Positions 1 to 7,802 are shown, counted from the first letter of the stretch. The stretch: DNA of 11,289 nucleotides from Candidatus Poribacteria bacterium (GCA_003645735.1 QNBQ01000020.1:1-11289); one strand, 5' to 3'. Notes: a model not told the origin generated them from the sequence alone. Made by a program: numbers and translations.

Positions 1-1
1 G

Positions 2-1318
2 CTGAGGAGGGTCAAGCTGCTGGTTCTGGACGTGGACGGGGTTTTGACGGACGGGAAGCTCTACATCGGCGGGTCGGGCGAGGAGGTCTTTAAAAGCTTC
101 AGCGTCAAGGACGGGGAGGGGCTTAAGCTCGTCAGAAAAGCGGGCGTCAAAACGGCGATCATATCGGGCAGGCGGAGCGGGGCGGTCGAGGCGAGGGCGA
201 GGGAGCTTCTCGTGGACGAGGTGGCCCTGGGCGTCGAGGACAAGGTGGCCGCCCTGAAAGAGATCGCCTCCCGCCTCTCGATCAAGCCGGAGGAGATAGC
301 CTACATAGGCGATGACGTCGGGGATATCGGGCCGATGAGCCGCTGCGGCCTGCCGATCGCCGTGGCCGACGCCCATGAGGAGGTCAAGAGGATCGCCCTC
401 TACATCACCTCCAAGCCGGGCGGCGGAGGCGCCGTGAGGGAGGTGTGCGACATGATCCTCTCGGCGAAGAGGGAAAAACTTGAGGGCGAAGCGAGGGTCG
501 TCCGGGTCGGCGACATCGAGATAGGGGGCGGCAGGCCGATCGTCCTGATAGCCGGCCCGTGCGTGATAGAGAGCAGGGATCACGCGTTGATGATGGCCGA
601 GAGGATAAAGCGGATAGCCGGGAAACTGGGCATCCCCTTCATCTTCAAATCCTCCTTCGACAAGGCGAACCGCTCCTCGATCAGATCGTATAGGGGGCCG
701 GGCTTGGAGGAGGGGCTGAGGGTGCTCGAGGAGGTCAAAAGGGAGGTCGGCGTGCCCGTCCTGTCCGATATACATACCCCCGATCAGGCCGAGCCGGCCT
801 CACAGGTGCTGGACGTCATCCAGATACCGGCTTTCCTGTGCAGGCAGACCGATCTGCTTCTGGCGGCTGGGAAGACCGGCAGGCCGATAAACGTCAAAAA
901 GGGCCAGTTCATGGCCCCCTGGGATATGGGGAACGTCGTGGAGAAGATAGAGTCGACCGGCAACCCGAACGTGATGCTCACGGAGAGGGGGAGCTGCTTC
1001 GGGTATAACAACCTGGTGGTGGACATGAGGTCGATCCCCGTGATGCGCGGCCTGGGATGCCCGGTGATCTTCGACGCGACCCACTCGGTTCAGCTGCCGG
1101 GCGGCCTGGGCGCCTCATCGGGCGGGCAGAGGGAGTTCGTCCCATATCTGGCCAGGGCGGCGGCCGCCCTGGGGATAGACGGGCTTTTCATGGAGGTTCA
1201 CGACCGACCGGACGAGGCGCTCTGCGACGGGCCTAACATGGTCGATCTGGAGACGCTCGAATCGATCCTCGAACAGGTCAAGGCGATAGACGAGCTGGTG
1301 AAAGGGATGCGCGGATGA
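2..1318 (+). CDS. Fused Kdo-8-phosphate phosphatase (KdsC) / Kdo-8-phosphate synthase (KdsA), 5' partial
   Basis: One continuous frame encodes two consecutive enzymes of Kdo (LPS inner-core sugar) synthesis in the cytoplasm. Residues are counted from the first full codon at base 2. The N-terminal part (about 1-160) is a KdsC-type HAD phosphatase: DVDGVLTDG with catalytic Asp10 and Asp12, ISGR near 55, a motif III Lys at 81 and IGDD at 103-105. The catalytic Asp10 is encoded upstream of the GTG at 32, so that GTG cannot be the start; the true start lies left of the window. The C-terminal part (about 170-438) is KdsA: AGPCVIES with Cys187, DATHSVQ with His361, and Glu398 and Asp409 in the FMEVHD...LCDG segment. 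The Cys places it in the metal-dependent class (Aquifex type) rather than the Asn-type E. coli class. There is no stop or plausible internal start between the domains. The stop overlaps the next start (ATGA). Confidence 0.93.
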   Translation: MRRVKLLVLDVDGVLTDGKLYIGGSGEEVFKSFSVKDGEGLKLVRKAGVKTAIISGRRSGAVEARARELLVDEVALGVEDKVAALKEIASRLSIKPEEIAYIGDDVGDIGPMSRCGLPIAVADAHEEVKRIALYITSKPGGGGAVREVCDMILSAKREKLEGEARVVRVGDIEIGGGRPIVLIAGPCVIESRDHALMMAERIKRIAGKLGIPFIFKSSFDKANRSSIRSYRGPGLEEGLRVLEEVKREVGVPVLSDIHTPDQAEPASQVLDVIQIPAFLCRQTDLLLAAGKTGRPINVKKGQFMAPWDMGNVVEKIESTGNPNVMLTERGSCFGYNNLVVDMRSIPVMRGLGCPVIFDATHSVQLPGGLGASSGGQREFVPYLARAAAALGIDGLFMEVHDRPDEALCDGPNMVDLETLESILEQVKAIDELVKGMRG

Positions 1319-2490
1319 TCGCCATCGGTTATCTGACCATCGCGCTCGCCTTCCTCTACATGTGCGCCCTCCTCACGCTCAGGACGGGCCTCTCCAGGGC
1401 GCATCGGATGAGCTCGAGCTTCGGCGGGCTTGAAAGGCTGCCGTTCGTCTCGGTGGTCGTCGCCGCCCGGAACGAGGAGGAGAACCTCCCCTCCTGCCTG
1501 GAGTCGCTGCTGAACCAGACCTACCCCCCCGATCTGTATGAGATCATCGTCGTGGACGATCGGTCGACCGATTCGACCTTCTCCATCATCGAGGGATACG
1601 CCCGTAGGTCGGGCGGAAGGGTCATACCGCTGCGCAACGACGATCCCGGGGGACTCACGGGGAAGCAGAGGGCGCTCGATAAGGCGATAAAGCACGGCAG
1701 AGGGGAGATCATCCTGACGACGGATGCCGATTGCGTCGTCCCGCCTGGCTGGATAGGGCGGATGGTTCAGCCGTTCGCCGAGGAGGAGGTGGGGGTGGTG
1801 GCCGGGTTTTCGGTCATAGACGACTCGCCCCTTTACCTGAGCAAGTTCGGCAGATGGAGGAGGTTATTCATCAGGATGCAGTCGTTCGAGCTGTTGACGC
1901 TGTTTTCGGCGTTCGCCGGCTGTTTGGGGCTGGGGTTCGCGGCGGCCTGCACCGGAAACAGCCTGGCATACAGGCGGAGGGTTTACGAGGAGATAGGCGG
2001 TTTCGAGGCGATAGGGTTCACGGTCGCCGAGGACAATATGCTCATCCAGCGCGTGAACAGGGAGACGAGGTGGAGGATAGTCCCCTGCCTTTCGCCCCGG
2101 GCGATCGTGACCACCAGGCCGAAGGAGAGCCTGAGGGATCTGTTGGCCCAGAGGGTCAGGTGGGCCTCCAACTCTCTCGAGAACAGGCCCTCCGTCCTGG
2201 CCTTCATGGTAGTCGTTTACGGCCTGAACCTGTTGATCTACCCCGCCCTGTTTCTGAGCCTATTGAGGCTCATCCCCATTTGGATCGGCCCGCTCGCCCT
2301 CCTCATGAAGCTTGGGCCGGAATACCTGCTCGTGTCCAAGGGGCTTGAGATCTTCAACAGGGGGGAGCTCATCAAATATTTCCTGCCCATCCAGCCCCTC
2401 CACACGCTTTACATCCTGATCTGCGGCCTCGCCGGGCTGCCGGGGAGGGTCGGATGGAAGGGGAGAAGGTGCAGGGCAAGGTGGTTCTGA
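1315..2490 (+). CDS. Membrane-anchored family 2 glycosyltransferase
   Basis: A 391-residue GT2 enzyme, probably inverting and at the cytoplasmic face of the inner membrane. An N-terminal hydrophobic anchor (about 3-22) precedes a GT-A catalytic domain: [12 protein letters not shown] at 46-57, the nucleotide-binding DD at 81-82, the metal-binding DAD at 137-139, the ED pair at 239-240 and a QRVRW (QxxRW) motif at 279-283, which is typical of processive or lipid-linked GT2s. Two or three further hydrophobic segments follow (about 295-335 and 358-376). The C-terminus carries the WKGR motif often seen in this subgroup. The ATG overlaps the fused kds gene by 4 bases and has AAAGGGA upstream, so translation is probably coupled. 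The context points to a sugar added to lipid A/core or another envelope glycolipid; donor and acceptor cannot be read from the sequence. Confidence 0.9.
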   Translation: MIAIGYLTIALAFLYMCALLTLRTGLSRAHRMSSSFGGLERLPFVSVVVAARNEEENLPSCLESLLNQTYPPDLYEIIVVDDRSTDSTFSIIEGYARRSGGRVIPLRNDDPGGLTGKQRALDKAIKHGRGEIILTTDADCVVPPGWIGRMVQPFAEEEVGVVAGFSVIDDSPLYLSKFGRWRRLFIRMQSFELLTLFSAFAGCLGLGFAAACTGNSLAYRRRVYEEIGGFEAIGFTVAEDNMLIQRVNRETRWRIVPCLSPRAIVTTRPKESLRDLLAQRVRWASNSLENRPSVLAFMVVVYGLNLLIYPALFLSLLRLIPIWIGPLALLMKLGPEYLLVSKGLEIFNRGELIKYFLPIQPLHTLYILICGLAGLPGRVGWKGRRCRARWF

Positions 2491-3884
2491 TCTTCCCCGA
2501 CTCGGACGAGCCGCTTCAGGCCTTCGGCACGCGGCTCAGGAGCTTCGCGCCCCCTCTGGGGCCGCTTTACCTGGCGGCCCACCTGATCGACAGGTTCGAC
2601 GTCGAGTTCCTGGATCTGTCGGCCAAGGGGTTCGACAGGGGGGAGGTGGAGAGGGCCGTCTCGGGCGCCTCGGCCATAGGTATATCGATCACTAGCTACA
2701 ACCGCCGATCCGCCCTTCAGCTGATCCGGCTCATAAGGTCGATCAACCCTTCCGCTCCGATCGCCGTGGGCGGGCCGGGCTGTTACCCCGAGGGAGGGCT
2801 TCCGGAGGGGGTGGATCTGATGGCCCTCGGCGAGGCGGAGGCGACCGTCCTCCGGATCTTCGAGGGGCTGACCCATCCCGATCCGTGGGAGAGGGACGAG
2901 ATCCTCTCAAAAACGCCCGGGGTCATCTTCAGGGACAGGTATGGGAGGGTTCGCGAGGGGAAGCCGTATGTTCAGGTCTCCGACCTCGACTCGCTCCGGT
3001 TCCCGCTGAGGGAGATCGTTTCCAAAGGGGATTACACGATCTTCGGGGCGGGTAAGGCGGGCGTTGGGGCGTCGATCATCACGTCGAGGGGGTGCCCCTA
3101 TAGATGCCGTTTCTGCACCAGGCCGAAGCTCGCGGGATACAGGGAGCGGTCAGTAGAAAGCGTGCTGGAGGAGATCGAGCGGATATATCGGAGCGGATAT
3201 GAGGTGCTTTACATCGTGGACGATAACTTCACCGCAAACCGGAGGAGGGTCGAGGCGATAGCGGAGGGGATCGTGAGGAGGGGGATAAGGCTGGCGATAC
3301 TAGCGCAGGGGAGGGCGAACACGGCCTCGAAGGAGATGTTCGAGGCGATGAGGGAGGCGGGGTTCGTGCTGATCTCCTTCGGGCTGGAGTCGGGCGTTCA
3401 GGAGGTGCTCGACTTTTACAGGAAGGGGACGACGGTCGAGCAGGGGGTCAGGGCGGTGGAGTGGGCCGATGAGGCCGGCCTGTTCACCTGTGCCAGCTTC
3501 ATACTCGGGGCGCCTATCGAGACGGAGGAGCATCTGGAGCGGACGATAAGGTATGCGTATGAGCTGCCGCTCGACGTCGTTTTCTTCAGCGTGCTGAACT
3601 ACGTGAGGGGATCGGATCTGTGGGAGGAGGCGAGGGAGAGGGGTTTGATAAGGGATGATGAGGACGAGGTTTTGGCCGACAGCTCAAGGGGTCTCTCGAA
3701 CTTCCCCGCCGCCTACCTTCGGAGGCTCGCCTCGGACGCCCAATTGAGGTTTTACTTGAGGCCCAAGCTCTGGATCAGATACGTCCGCAAGCTCAGGAGG
3801 TGCGGGGATAAGAGGTTCGTCGGATTGCTTTTGAGGGGTTTCCTCAGGTTCTGGGCCGATTTCCTGGAGGATCATCTGTTCTGA
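2454..3884 (+). CDS. B12-binding-domain radical SAM protein
   Basis: A 476-residue protein of the BchE/HpnJ-like architecture. Residues about 8-140 form a Rossmann-like cobalamin-binding domain with the usual PPLGPLYLAA and VGGPG landmarks, but without a DxHxxG lower-ligand motif. The radical SAM core follows, with the 4Fe-4S cluster ligands Cys214, Cys218 and Cys221 in CxxxCxxC, then FGLESG at 309-314 in the expected barrel position. The basic, aromatic C-terminus (about 430-476) might touch the membrane. The ATG lies 37 bases inside the glycosyltransferase gene, with GGGGAGGG at 2442-2449 as its ribosome binding site; GTG at 2469 is an alternative start with its own purine-rich site. Placement after the Kdo and glycosyltransferase genes suggests a radical modification (methylation or rearrangement) of an envelope lipid or sugar. 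That is inference, and the substrate is unknown. Confidence 0.88.
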   Translation: MEGEKVQGKVVLIFPDSDEPLQAFGTRLRSFAPPLGPLYLAAHLIDRFDVEFLDLSAKGFDRGEVERAVSGASAIGISITSYNRRSALQLIRLIRSINPSAPIAVGGPGCYPEGGLPEGVDLMALGEAEATVLRIFEGLTHPDPWERDEILSKTPGVIFRDRYGRVREGKPYVQVSDLDSLRFPLREIVSKGDYTIFGAGKAGVGASIITSRGCPYRCRFCTRPKLAGYRERSVESVLEEIERIYRSGYEVLYIVDDNFTANRRRVEAIAEGIVRRGIRLAILAQGRANTASKEMFEAMREAGFVLISFGLESGVQEVLDFYRKGTTVEQGVRAVEWADEAGLFTCASFILGAPIETEEHLERTIRYAYELPLDVVFFSVLNYVRGSDLWEEARERGLIRDDEDEVLADSSRGLSNFPAAYLRRLASDAQLRFYLRPKLWIRYVRKLRRCGDKRFVGLLLRGFLRFWADFLEDHLF

Positions 3885-4162
3885 GCCGCCTTGCCCCTCA
3901 GCCTCTCCTTCATGCTCAGTATCGGTATGCTGGCCACCAGGGCGACCGATCCCTCCTCCCTGTGGAGGCTCACATCCACCTGATCCGTATCGATCTCGAA
4001 ATATTTGGTCAGCACGCCGATTATCTCGTCCTTCAGGACGTCGACTATGTCGGGCTCGACCCCCAGCCTGTCCTGGATTATGACCAGTTTAAGCCTGTTT
4101 TTGGCGACCTCCTTGCTCAGCGGCTCCCTTTTCAGGAATCTGATGATCCTATCGATGATCAA
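3872..4162 (-). CDS. minE: Cell division topological specificity factor MinE
   Basis: A 96-residue MinE, which stimulates the MinD ATPase and drives Min oscillation. The N-terminus (residues 2-12) is an amphipathic membrane-targeting segment. Residues 19-32 (VAKNRLKLVIIQDR) match the MinD-contacting region, and the C-terminal half (about 40-85) fits the topological specificity domain, including KYFEID and a VDVSLHREEG strand pair. The start is TTG at 4160-4162, with AAAGGAG seven bases upstream; it lies only 3 bases after the minD stop, so the two are coupled. The last 13 bases overlap the convergent radical SAM gene, leaving no room for a terminator between them. Confidence 0.93.
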   Translation of the reverse strand: MIIDRIIRFLKREPLSKEVAKNRLKLVIIQDRLGVEPDIVDVLKDEIIGVLTKYFEIDTDQVDVSLHREEGSVALVASIPILSMKERLRGKAAQNR

Positions 4163-4165
4163 GGC

Positions 4166-4969
4166 TCACTCCTTTCCGTTTCTGCTGAACAGTTTCCTCA
4201 GCTTATCGAAAAACCCACCGTTTTCTATCAGGTCGGAGAAATCGACCTCCTCGCCTTCAAGCCTTCTGGCTATCCTCCTGAAGGCCTCGGCGGCGGCCGA
4301 TTTCATGTTCAAGGTCACCGGAAACCCCCTGTTGGTGGAGATCAGGATGTTTTTATCCTCGGGGACGATCCCCAGAAGCTCCACCGAGAGGATCTCCACC
4401 ACATCTTCCTGGCTCAGCATATCGCCCTTTTTGACCATCCTGGGCGCCAGCCTGTTTATTATGAGCTTGATCTCCGTTATCCCCTCGGCCTGCAGCAGCC
4501 CTATGACCCTATCGGCGTCCCTGACGGCGGCCACCTCGGGCGTGGTTATGACGATCGCCTCGTCCGCCCCGGCTACCGCGTTCCTGAACCCCCTCTCTAT
4601 CCCCGCAGGCGAATCGATCAGCACGTAATCGAACTCCTCCTTCAGCTTCTTGCATATCTCCCTCATCTGCTCCGGGGAGATGTCCTCCTTTTTGGCCTTC
4701 TGAGAGGCGGCGAGCAGCTTGAGGTTCGGAACCCGCCTGTCGGGGACCAGCGCCTTGAACAGATCGCACTTCCCCTCTATCACATCCATCGACGTGTAGA
4801 CCACCCTGCTTTCAAGCCCCATCACCAGATCCAGGTTCCTCAGCCCCACGTCGGCGTCGACCAGGGCGACCTTCCTGCCGGCCATCGCCAGCGCAGTTCC
4901 CAGGTTGGCCGTCGCCGTCGTCTTTCCAACCCCTCCCTTCCCCGATGTTATCACGATAGCTCTTCCCAT
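4166..4969 (-). CDS. minD: Septum site-determining ATPase MinD
   Basis: A 267-residue ParA/MinD ATPase that dimerises on the membrane with ATP and recruits MinC and MinE. Visible motifs are the deviant Walker A GKGGVGKTT with signature Lys11 and catalytic Lys16, switch I with Asp40 in DADVGLRNLD, and the Walker B-type Asp119 in VLIDSPAGIE. A C-terminal amphipathic helix (about 252-263, GFFDKLRKLFSR) is the membrane-targeting sequence. Length is normal for the family. The ATG at 4967-4969 is preceded by AAGGAGGGG. It sits 18 bases after minC and 3 bases before minE in the classical C-D-E order. Confidence 0.97.
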   Translation of the reverse strand: MGRAIVITSGKGGVGKTTATANLGTALAMAGRKVALVDADVGLRNLDLVMGLESRVVYTSMDVIEGKCDLFKALVPDRRVPNLKLLAASQKAKKEDISPEQMREICKKLKEEFDYVLIDSPAGIERGFRNAVAGADEAIVITTPEVAAVRDADRVIGLLQAEGITEIKLIINRLAPRMVKKGDMLSQEDVVEILSVELLGIVPEDKNILISTNRGFPVTLNMKSAAAEAFRRIARRLEGEEVDFSDLIENGGFFDKLRKLFSRNGKE

Positions 4970-4987
4970 AAACCCCTCTCCCCTCCT

Positions 4988-5704
4988 TCACGCGTTTTCA
5001 AACCCCTTAAACTCCCTCACGACGATCCTGTCCCCCTCGATCCTCGCTATCTCCGCTTTGAGCCGCTTCCTCCTCCTCTCGTTTTCGGGGCGGACGTTCA
5101 TGCAGTCGGCGATCCTTATCTGGATCGGGTCGAAGTTCAGGGCGATTATCACCGCCGACTGATCGCCCAGGGCGCCGGCGAACGCCCTGCCCCTCAGCGC
5201 CCCCAAAACGATTATATCGCCCGAGGCGATCACATCCGCCCCGGGGTTGACGTCCCCCACGATGATCAAGCTCCCCTCCAGGAACCTCTCCTCCTGCCCG
5301 GCCCTCAACGTCCCCTTGACCAGCCTGGCGTTGGCGAAGGGAGGCTCCCTTTCGACCCCTACCTCCTCGCCGACGATCCTTATCTCCTCAACGGCCGGTA
5401 TCCTCAGAACGTCGGCCAGCCTCCTGGTCTTGGTGGAGGTGGTGACGATCCGCCCTATCGTCACGTCGAACCTCCGCTCCAGTATCTTCTGGAGCCTCCT
5501 TATGTCGTCGTCCGAAAGCGCCCTCTCCCCCACGTCCAGGATGATCGAGCTGCCCGCGATGAAATCCCCCAGCCTCTCAAGCCGCTTGACCACCGCCCTC
5601 TCGATTTGGGAAAGAGGGGCCTCCCTGTCGATTATGACCCTCAGCCCGTCCCTGTATCCCTTGAGCTGAACCAGCTCCTCAGGTTTCCTTTCGACCTCCT
5701 CCAT
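4988..5704 (-). CDS. minC: Septum formation inhibitor MinC
   Basis: A 238-residue MinC, the FtsZ-polymerisation inhibitor carried by MinD. The N-terminal FtsZ-binding domain covers about 11-100 (VQLKGYRDGLRVII start, TSTKTRR linker side). The C-terminal right-handed beta-helix covers about 128-232 and contains the hallmark GDVNPGADVIASGDIIVLG and LRGRAFAGALGD segments. The MinD-contact motif, RSGQ in E. coli, reads RAGQ here (134-137). The ATG at 5702-5704 has GAGGAGGGG just upstream and overlaps the end of the upstream racemase gene by 26 bases, which indicates co-transcription. Confidence 0.95.
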   Translation of the reverse strand: MEEVERKPEELVQLKGYRDGLRVIIDREAPLSQIERAVVKRLERLGDFIAGSSIILDVGERALSDDDIRRLQKILERRFDVTIGRIVTTSTKTRRLADVLRIPAVEEIRIVGEEVGVEREPPFANARLVKGTLRAGQEERFLEGSLIIVGDVNPGADVIASGDIIVLGALRGRAFAGALGDQSAVIIALNFDPIQIRIADCMNVRPENERRRKRLKAEIARIEGDRIVVREFKGFENA

Positions 5705-6983
5705 CTCCGCCCCTCCTCAGCATCGGGAGGACGTAAGGCCCCTCGGGGACGGCGACCACCCTCGCCCCCGGGCCGTGTTTCTCCAGGGCCATCCTCACCC
5801 CTTCATCCGGCGACCTCAGCGGCGTGACGAACAGCTTCCCCAGCGTCTCGTAATCTATCCCCGTCGAGTAGCAGTAAACCTCCGCCTTCCTCAGGACCTT
5901 CACCAGCTCCTCAAACTGCCACTGATCGATCGTGAACTTCGAAAGATCGTAGAGATCCTCCACGAACTTGTCCAGATCCTCCGTCCTGAGCATCAGATCC
6001 GTAAACGGCTCGCTGCCGATCCCCTCCCTGCATTCTGCCAGCAGGATTATCGTGCCGCCCGGCTTGACGATGTCCATCACCCCCACGGCGCCCTTTATCG
6101 CCTGGTAGAAGGTCGTGTCCAGCGGATATCCCGCCGAGGAGGTGACGACGATGTCGACCGGCTCGTCGAGCAACACCTTGACCCCTTTCTCGCAATGCCT
6201 GACCCCCTCCAGATATGCCTCTATCAGGTCGCCGGCGAATATTCCCGTTATCCTCCTCTCCTCGTCCAGCGTGACGTTCAGGATGAAATCCACCCCGGCC
6301 ATTTGAGCTATCTCGGTCGCCTCCTCGTGGAACGGGTTCCCCTCCAGTATCCCGGGGGCGGATCTCTTGTCCTCGAGCAGCCACGGCCCGTGGGCGTATT
6401 TCATCGTCTCTATGGAGCACAGCCCGGGACAGATCGACTTCCTCCCTCCCGAAAAGCCGGCCATCAGGTGCGGCTCTATGAGCCCGGTGAGGATCTTCAG
6501 ATCGGCCTCCACGTAGGTCTTGTCTATGTAAACGGGGGTTCCCCGCTTGGTCTTCCCCAGGTAGACGTGAGTTTCGGGTTTCTGGGAGTAATGGTTGACT
6601 ATCCTGTATCTAGAGGCGATCTCCTCGCCCACCAGCTCGATCAGCTCATCGCCCAGGTTGGGGCGGTGTATTCCGGTGGCTATCAGTATCGTTATCCGCT
6701 CGCGCGGTATGCCGCTCCGCTCCAAAGTTTCGAGGATCGGGGGGAGGATCACCCTGTTCGGGACGGGTCGGGTGATGTCGGAGATGACGACGCATGCGGA
6801 TGATCTGCCGCGGGCGAGCTTCGAAAGCGGCTCGGAGCCGATCGGGTTCTCCAGCGCCTCGTAAACCCTCCCGACCGGATCCTCGATCGGCGGGAGGGGG
6901 TTCATCCTCAAAACCCCCGCCAGGTTCTCATCGGGTATCTCTACTTGAACCTCCCCCTTCCCGAACCTGATCGGAACCTTCAC
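5679..6983 (-). CDS. LarA-family nickel-pincer racemase (lactate racemase-like)
   Basis: A 434-residue LarA-like protein. LarA of Lactobacillus plantarum interconverts 2-hydroxy acids using a nickel-pincer nucleotide bound covalently to a lysine. The key residues have counterparts: Asp69 and Arg72 (SDITRP), His106 (TGIHRP), His172 and the cofactor Lys182 in HLMAGFSGGRKSICPG, His198 (YAHGP), Gln294 and Lys297 (YQAIKG) and Trp355. This suggests an active enzyme, although the substrate may be a hydroxy acid other than lactate. No cofactor-synthesis genes (larB, larC, larE) lie in the window. The start is GTG at 6981-6983 behind GGAGGAGGT, with a TATAAT promoter about 30 bases upstream. It is the first gene of the larA-minC-minD-minE operon. 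Confidence 0.9.
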   Translation of the reverse strand: MKVPIRFGKGEVQVEIPDENLAGVLRMNPLPPIEDPVGRVYEALENPIGSEPLSKLARGRSSACVVISDITRPVPNRVILPPILETLERSGIPRERITILIATGIHRPNLGDELIELVGEEIASRYRIVNHYSQKPETHVYLGKTKRGTPVYIDKTYVEADLKILTGLIEPHLMAGFSGGRKSICPGLCSIETMKYAHGPWLLEDKRSAPGILEGNPFHEEATEIAQMAGVDFILNVTLDEERRITGIFAGDLIEAYLEGVRHCEKGVKVLLDEPVDIVVTSSAGYPLDTTFYQAIKGAVGVMDIVKPGGTIILLAECREGIGSEPFTDLMLRTEDLDKFVEDLYDLSKFTIDQWQFEELVKVLRKAEVYCYSTGIDYETLGKLFVTPLRSPDEGVRMALEKHGPGARVVAVPEGPYVLPMLRRGGDGGGRKET

Positions 6984-6988
6984 ATCCG

Positions 6989-7003
6989 ACCTCCTCCGGA
7001 GGT
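6989..7003 (-). promoter_or_regulatory. Leader hairpin that covers the larA-like ribosome binding site
   Basis: On the minus strand, ACCTCC (7003-6998) can pair with GGAGGT (6994-6989) across a GGA triloop. The second arm is the ribosome binding site of the GTG start at 6983. The predicted leader is only about 23 bases, so this hairpin fills most of it. The pairing is read directly; regulation of translation by it is inference. Confidence 0.45.
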
Positions 7004-7012
7004 TCGAGTAAA

Positions 7013-7042
7013 ATTATAAACCAACCCCTGATAACGGTGCAA
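7013..7042 (-). promoter_or_regulatory. Promoter of the larA-min operon
   Basis: On the minus strand a perfect -10 box TATAAT (7018-7013) is preceded, across an 18-base spacer, by TTGCAC (7042-7037), a half-matching -35. Transcription would start near 7006, about 23 bases before the GTG start. It lies in the only gap (6984-7055) between the racemase and the secreted-protein gene, so the racemase operon has its own promoter. Confidence 0.65.
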
Positions 7043-7055
7043 CTTTCAAAGGGCC

Positions 7056-7724
7056 TCAGGAGCCGAAGTAGATGAGTATCCTCCCGTAAGCCGAGCTTAA
7101 GTTGAGCTCGGGTGCCCCCCAAACCCTGTCGTCGTCCTGATACAGCCTCACCCTCTCGGGAGCGAACAGATACCCGCACTCGAACCCGATCGAGACGAAG
7201 GCGATCTTGACGATCCTGCCGAAAAGCCCCGCTTTGACGGCGAACGATCCGCCGCTCAGCTCGGCGGGGCCTTTTCTGAGATGGGGGTTCTCCAGCAGCT
7301 CCTCCCAGGTCAGGCTCCTCTCCCGTCCCTCCTCCAGCCTCTCCAGGCTCAGCGTAACCCCAACCCCGCCTATGCCGATCACGGGGGCGAGCTGGAAGAA
7401 GGGCTTAAACTCGAAGAGGTAGCCGATCTCGAAGAACCCTCCCCCTATCCTGAGCGAGGCGGCCCTGCCCTCGTTTTCCGCTTCGGCCACGCCTCCCCAT
7501 CCGCTCCCGCCTATGATCAGGTCGCCTATAACCGCGTGTCCACCGCCGCCCACCGAAAACAGCCTCTCCCCCAGCTCGGGATACCCACCGGCCTTAAGCC
7601 CTCCGTTCAGCTCCGATAGATCCAGGAAGCTATAGGTCATCGCGACGCCTCCCCTACCGCCGTCCGCCGGGGCGATCGACGGGAGGAGGATCAAAGGGAT
7701 GAACAGCGTGACAAAACGCCTCAC
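7056..7724 (-). CDS. Secreted, probably outer-membrane beta-barrel protein of unknown function
   Basis: A 222-residue protein that I do not recognise as a named family. It begins with a clear Sec signal peptide: a basic RR, then a hydrophobic core at about 4-16, and a likely cleavage after APA at about 18-20. The mature part has alternating hydrophobic, Gly-rich strands (for example GGGGHAVIGDLIIGGSG at about 55-71 and FAVKAGLFGRIVKIAFVSIG), no cysteine-rich or catalytic pattern, and a short terminal strand ending ILIYFGS. This fits a small outer-membrane or periplasmic beta-barrel. One charged loop (about 129-152) is probably surface exposed or plug-like. The start is GTG at 7722-7724 behind AGGAGGT. 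It is transcribed divergently from the phosphodiesterase gene from a TTGATC/TATAAT promoter. Confidence 0.75.
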   Translation of the reverse strand: MRRFVTLFIPLILLPSIAPADGGRGGVAMTYSFLDLSELNGGLKAGGYPELGERLFSVGGGGHAVIGDLIIGGSGWGGVAEAENEGRAASLRIGGGFFEIGYLFEFKPFFQLAPVIGIGGVGVTLSLERLEEGRERSLTWEELLENPHLRKGPAELSGGSFAVKAGLFGRIVKIAFVSIGFECGYLFAPERVRLYQDDDRVWGAPELNLSSAYGRILIYFGS

Positions 7725-7754
7725 CTCTCACCTCCTGTCGGGGTCATCGGGGTA

Positions 7755-7783
7755 ATTATAGTCCCGTCCCCTCTCAAGATCAA
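7755..7783 (-). promoter_or_regulatory. Promoter of the secreted barrel-like gene
   Basis: On the minus strand TTGATC (7783-7778), a 17-base spacer and a perfect TATAAT (7760-7755) make a good sigma70-type promoter. The start point would be near 7748, about 24 bases before the GTG start. Its -35 overlaps the predicted promoter of the divergent gene. Confidence 0.65.
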
Positions 7784-7791
7784 GAGCGGGA
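7767..7791. repeat. Interrupted dyad between two divergent promoters (candidate operator)
   Basis: TCCCCTCT (7767-7774) and AGAGCGGGA (7783-7791) are complementary with one unpaired base, around an 8-base centre. Just outside, GGTAATTATA (7751-7760) and TATAATTCC (7797-7805) are also near-mirror images because they hold the two opposed -10 boxes. The dyad covers both -35 regions, where a shared repressor could act; no regulator gene is present in the window. Confidence 0.4.
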
Positions 7792-7802
7792 GATGGTATA
7801 AT
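7774..7802 (+). promoter_or_regulatory. Promoter of the glycerophosphodiesterase gene (extended -10)
   Basis: TGGTATAAT (7794-7802) is a perfect extended -10 element. The 17-base-spaced -35 position (7774-7779, TCAAGA) is a poor match, which an extended -10 can compensate. Transcription would start near 7809, about 22 bases before the ATG. Confidence 0.6.

Noticed and set aside
32..34. GTG at 32 as the start of the fused Kdo gene
   Set aside because: It would remove the catalytic Asp encoded at 29-31 and the preceding core strand; the frame is open to the left edge.
3962..5827. A 621-codon plus-strand open frame opposite minE, minD and minC
   Set aside because: It is rich in Pro, His, Gln, Leu and Asp with no domain pattern. 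It lies exactly antisense to three certain genes whose GC-rich codons suppress stops on the other strand.
5775..6803. Long plus-strand open frame opposite the racemase gene, and similar ones at 8472-9491 and 9500-10516
   Set aside because: Each is a shadow of a well-supported minus-strand gene, with low-complexity composition, no motifs and no ribosome binding site.
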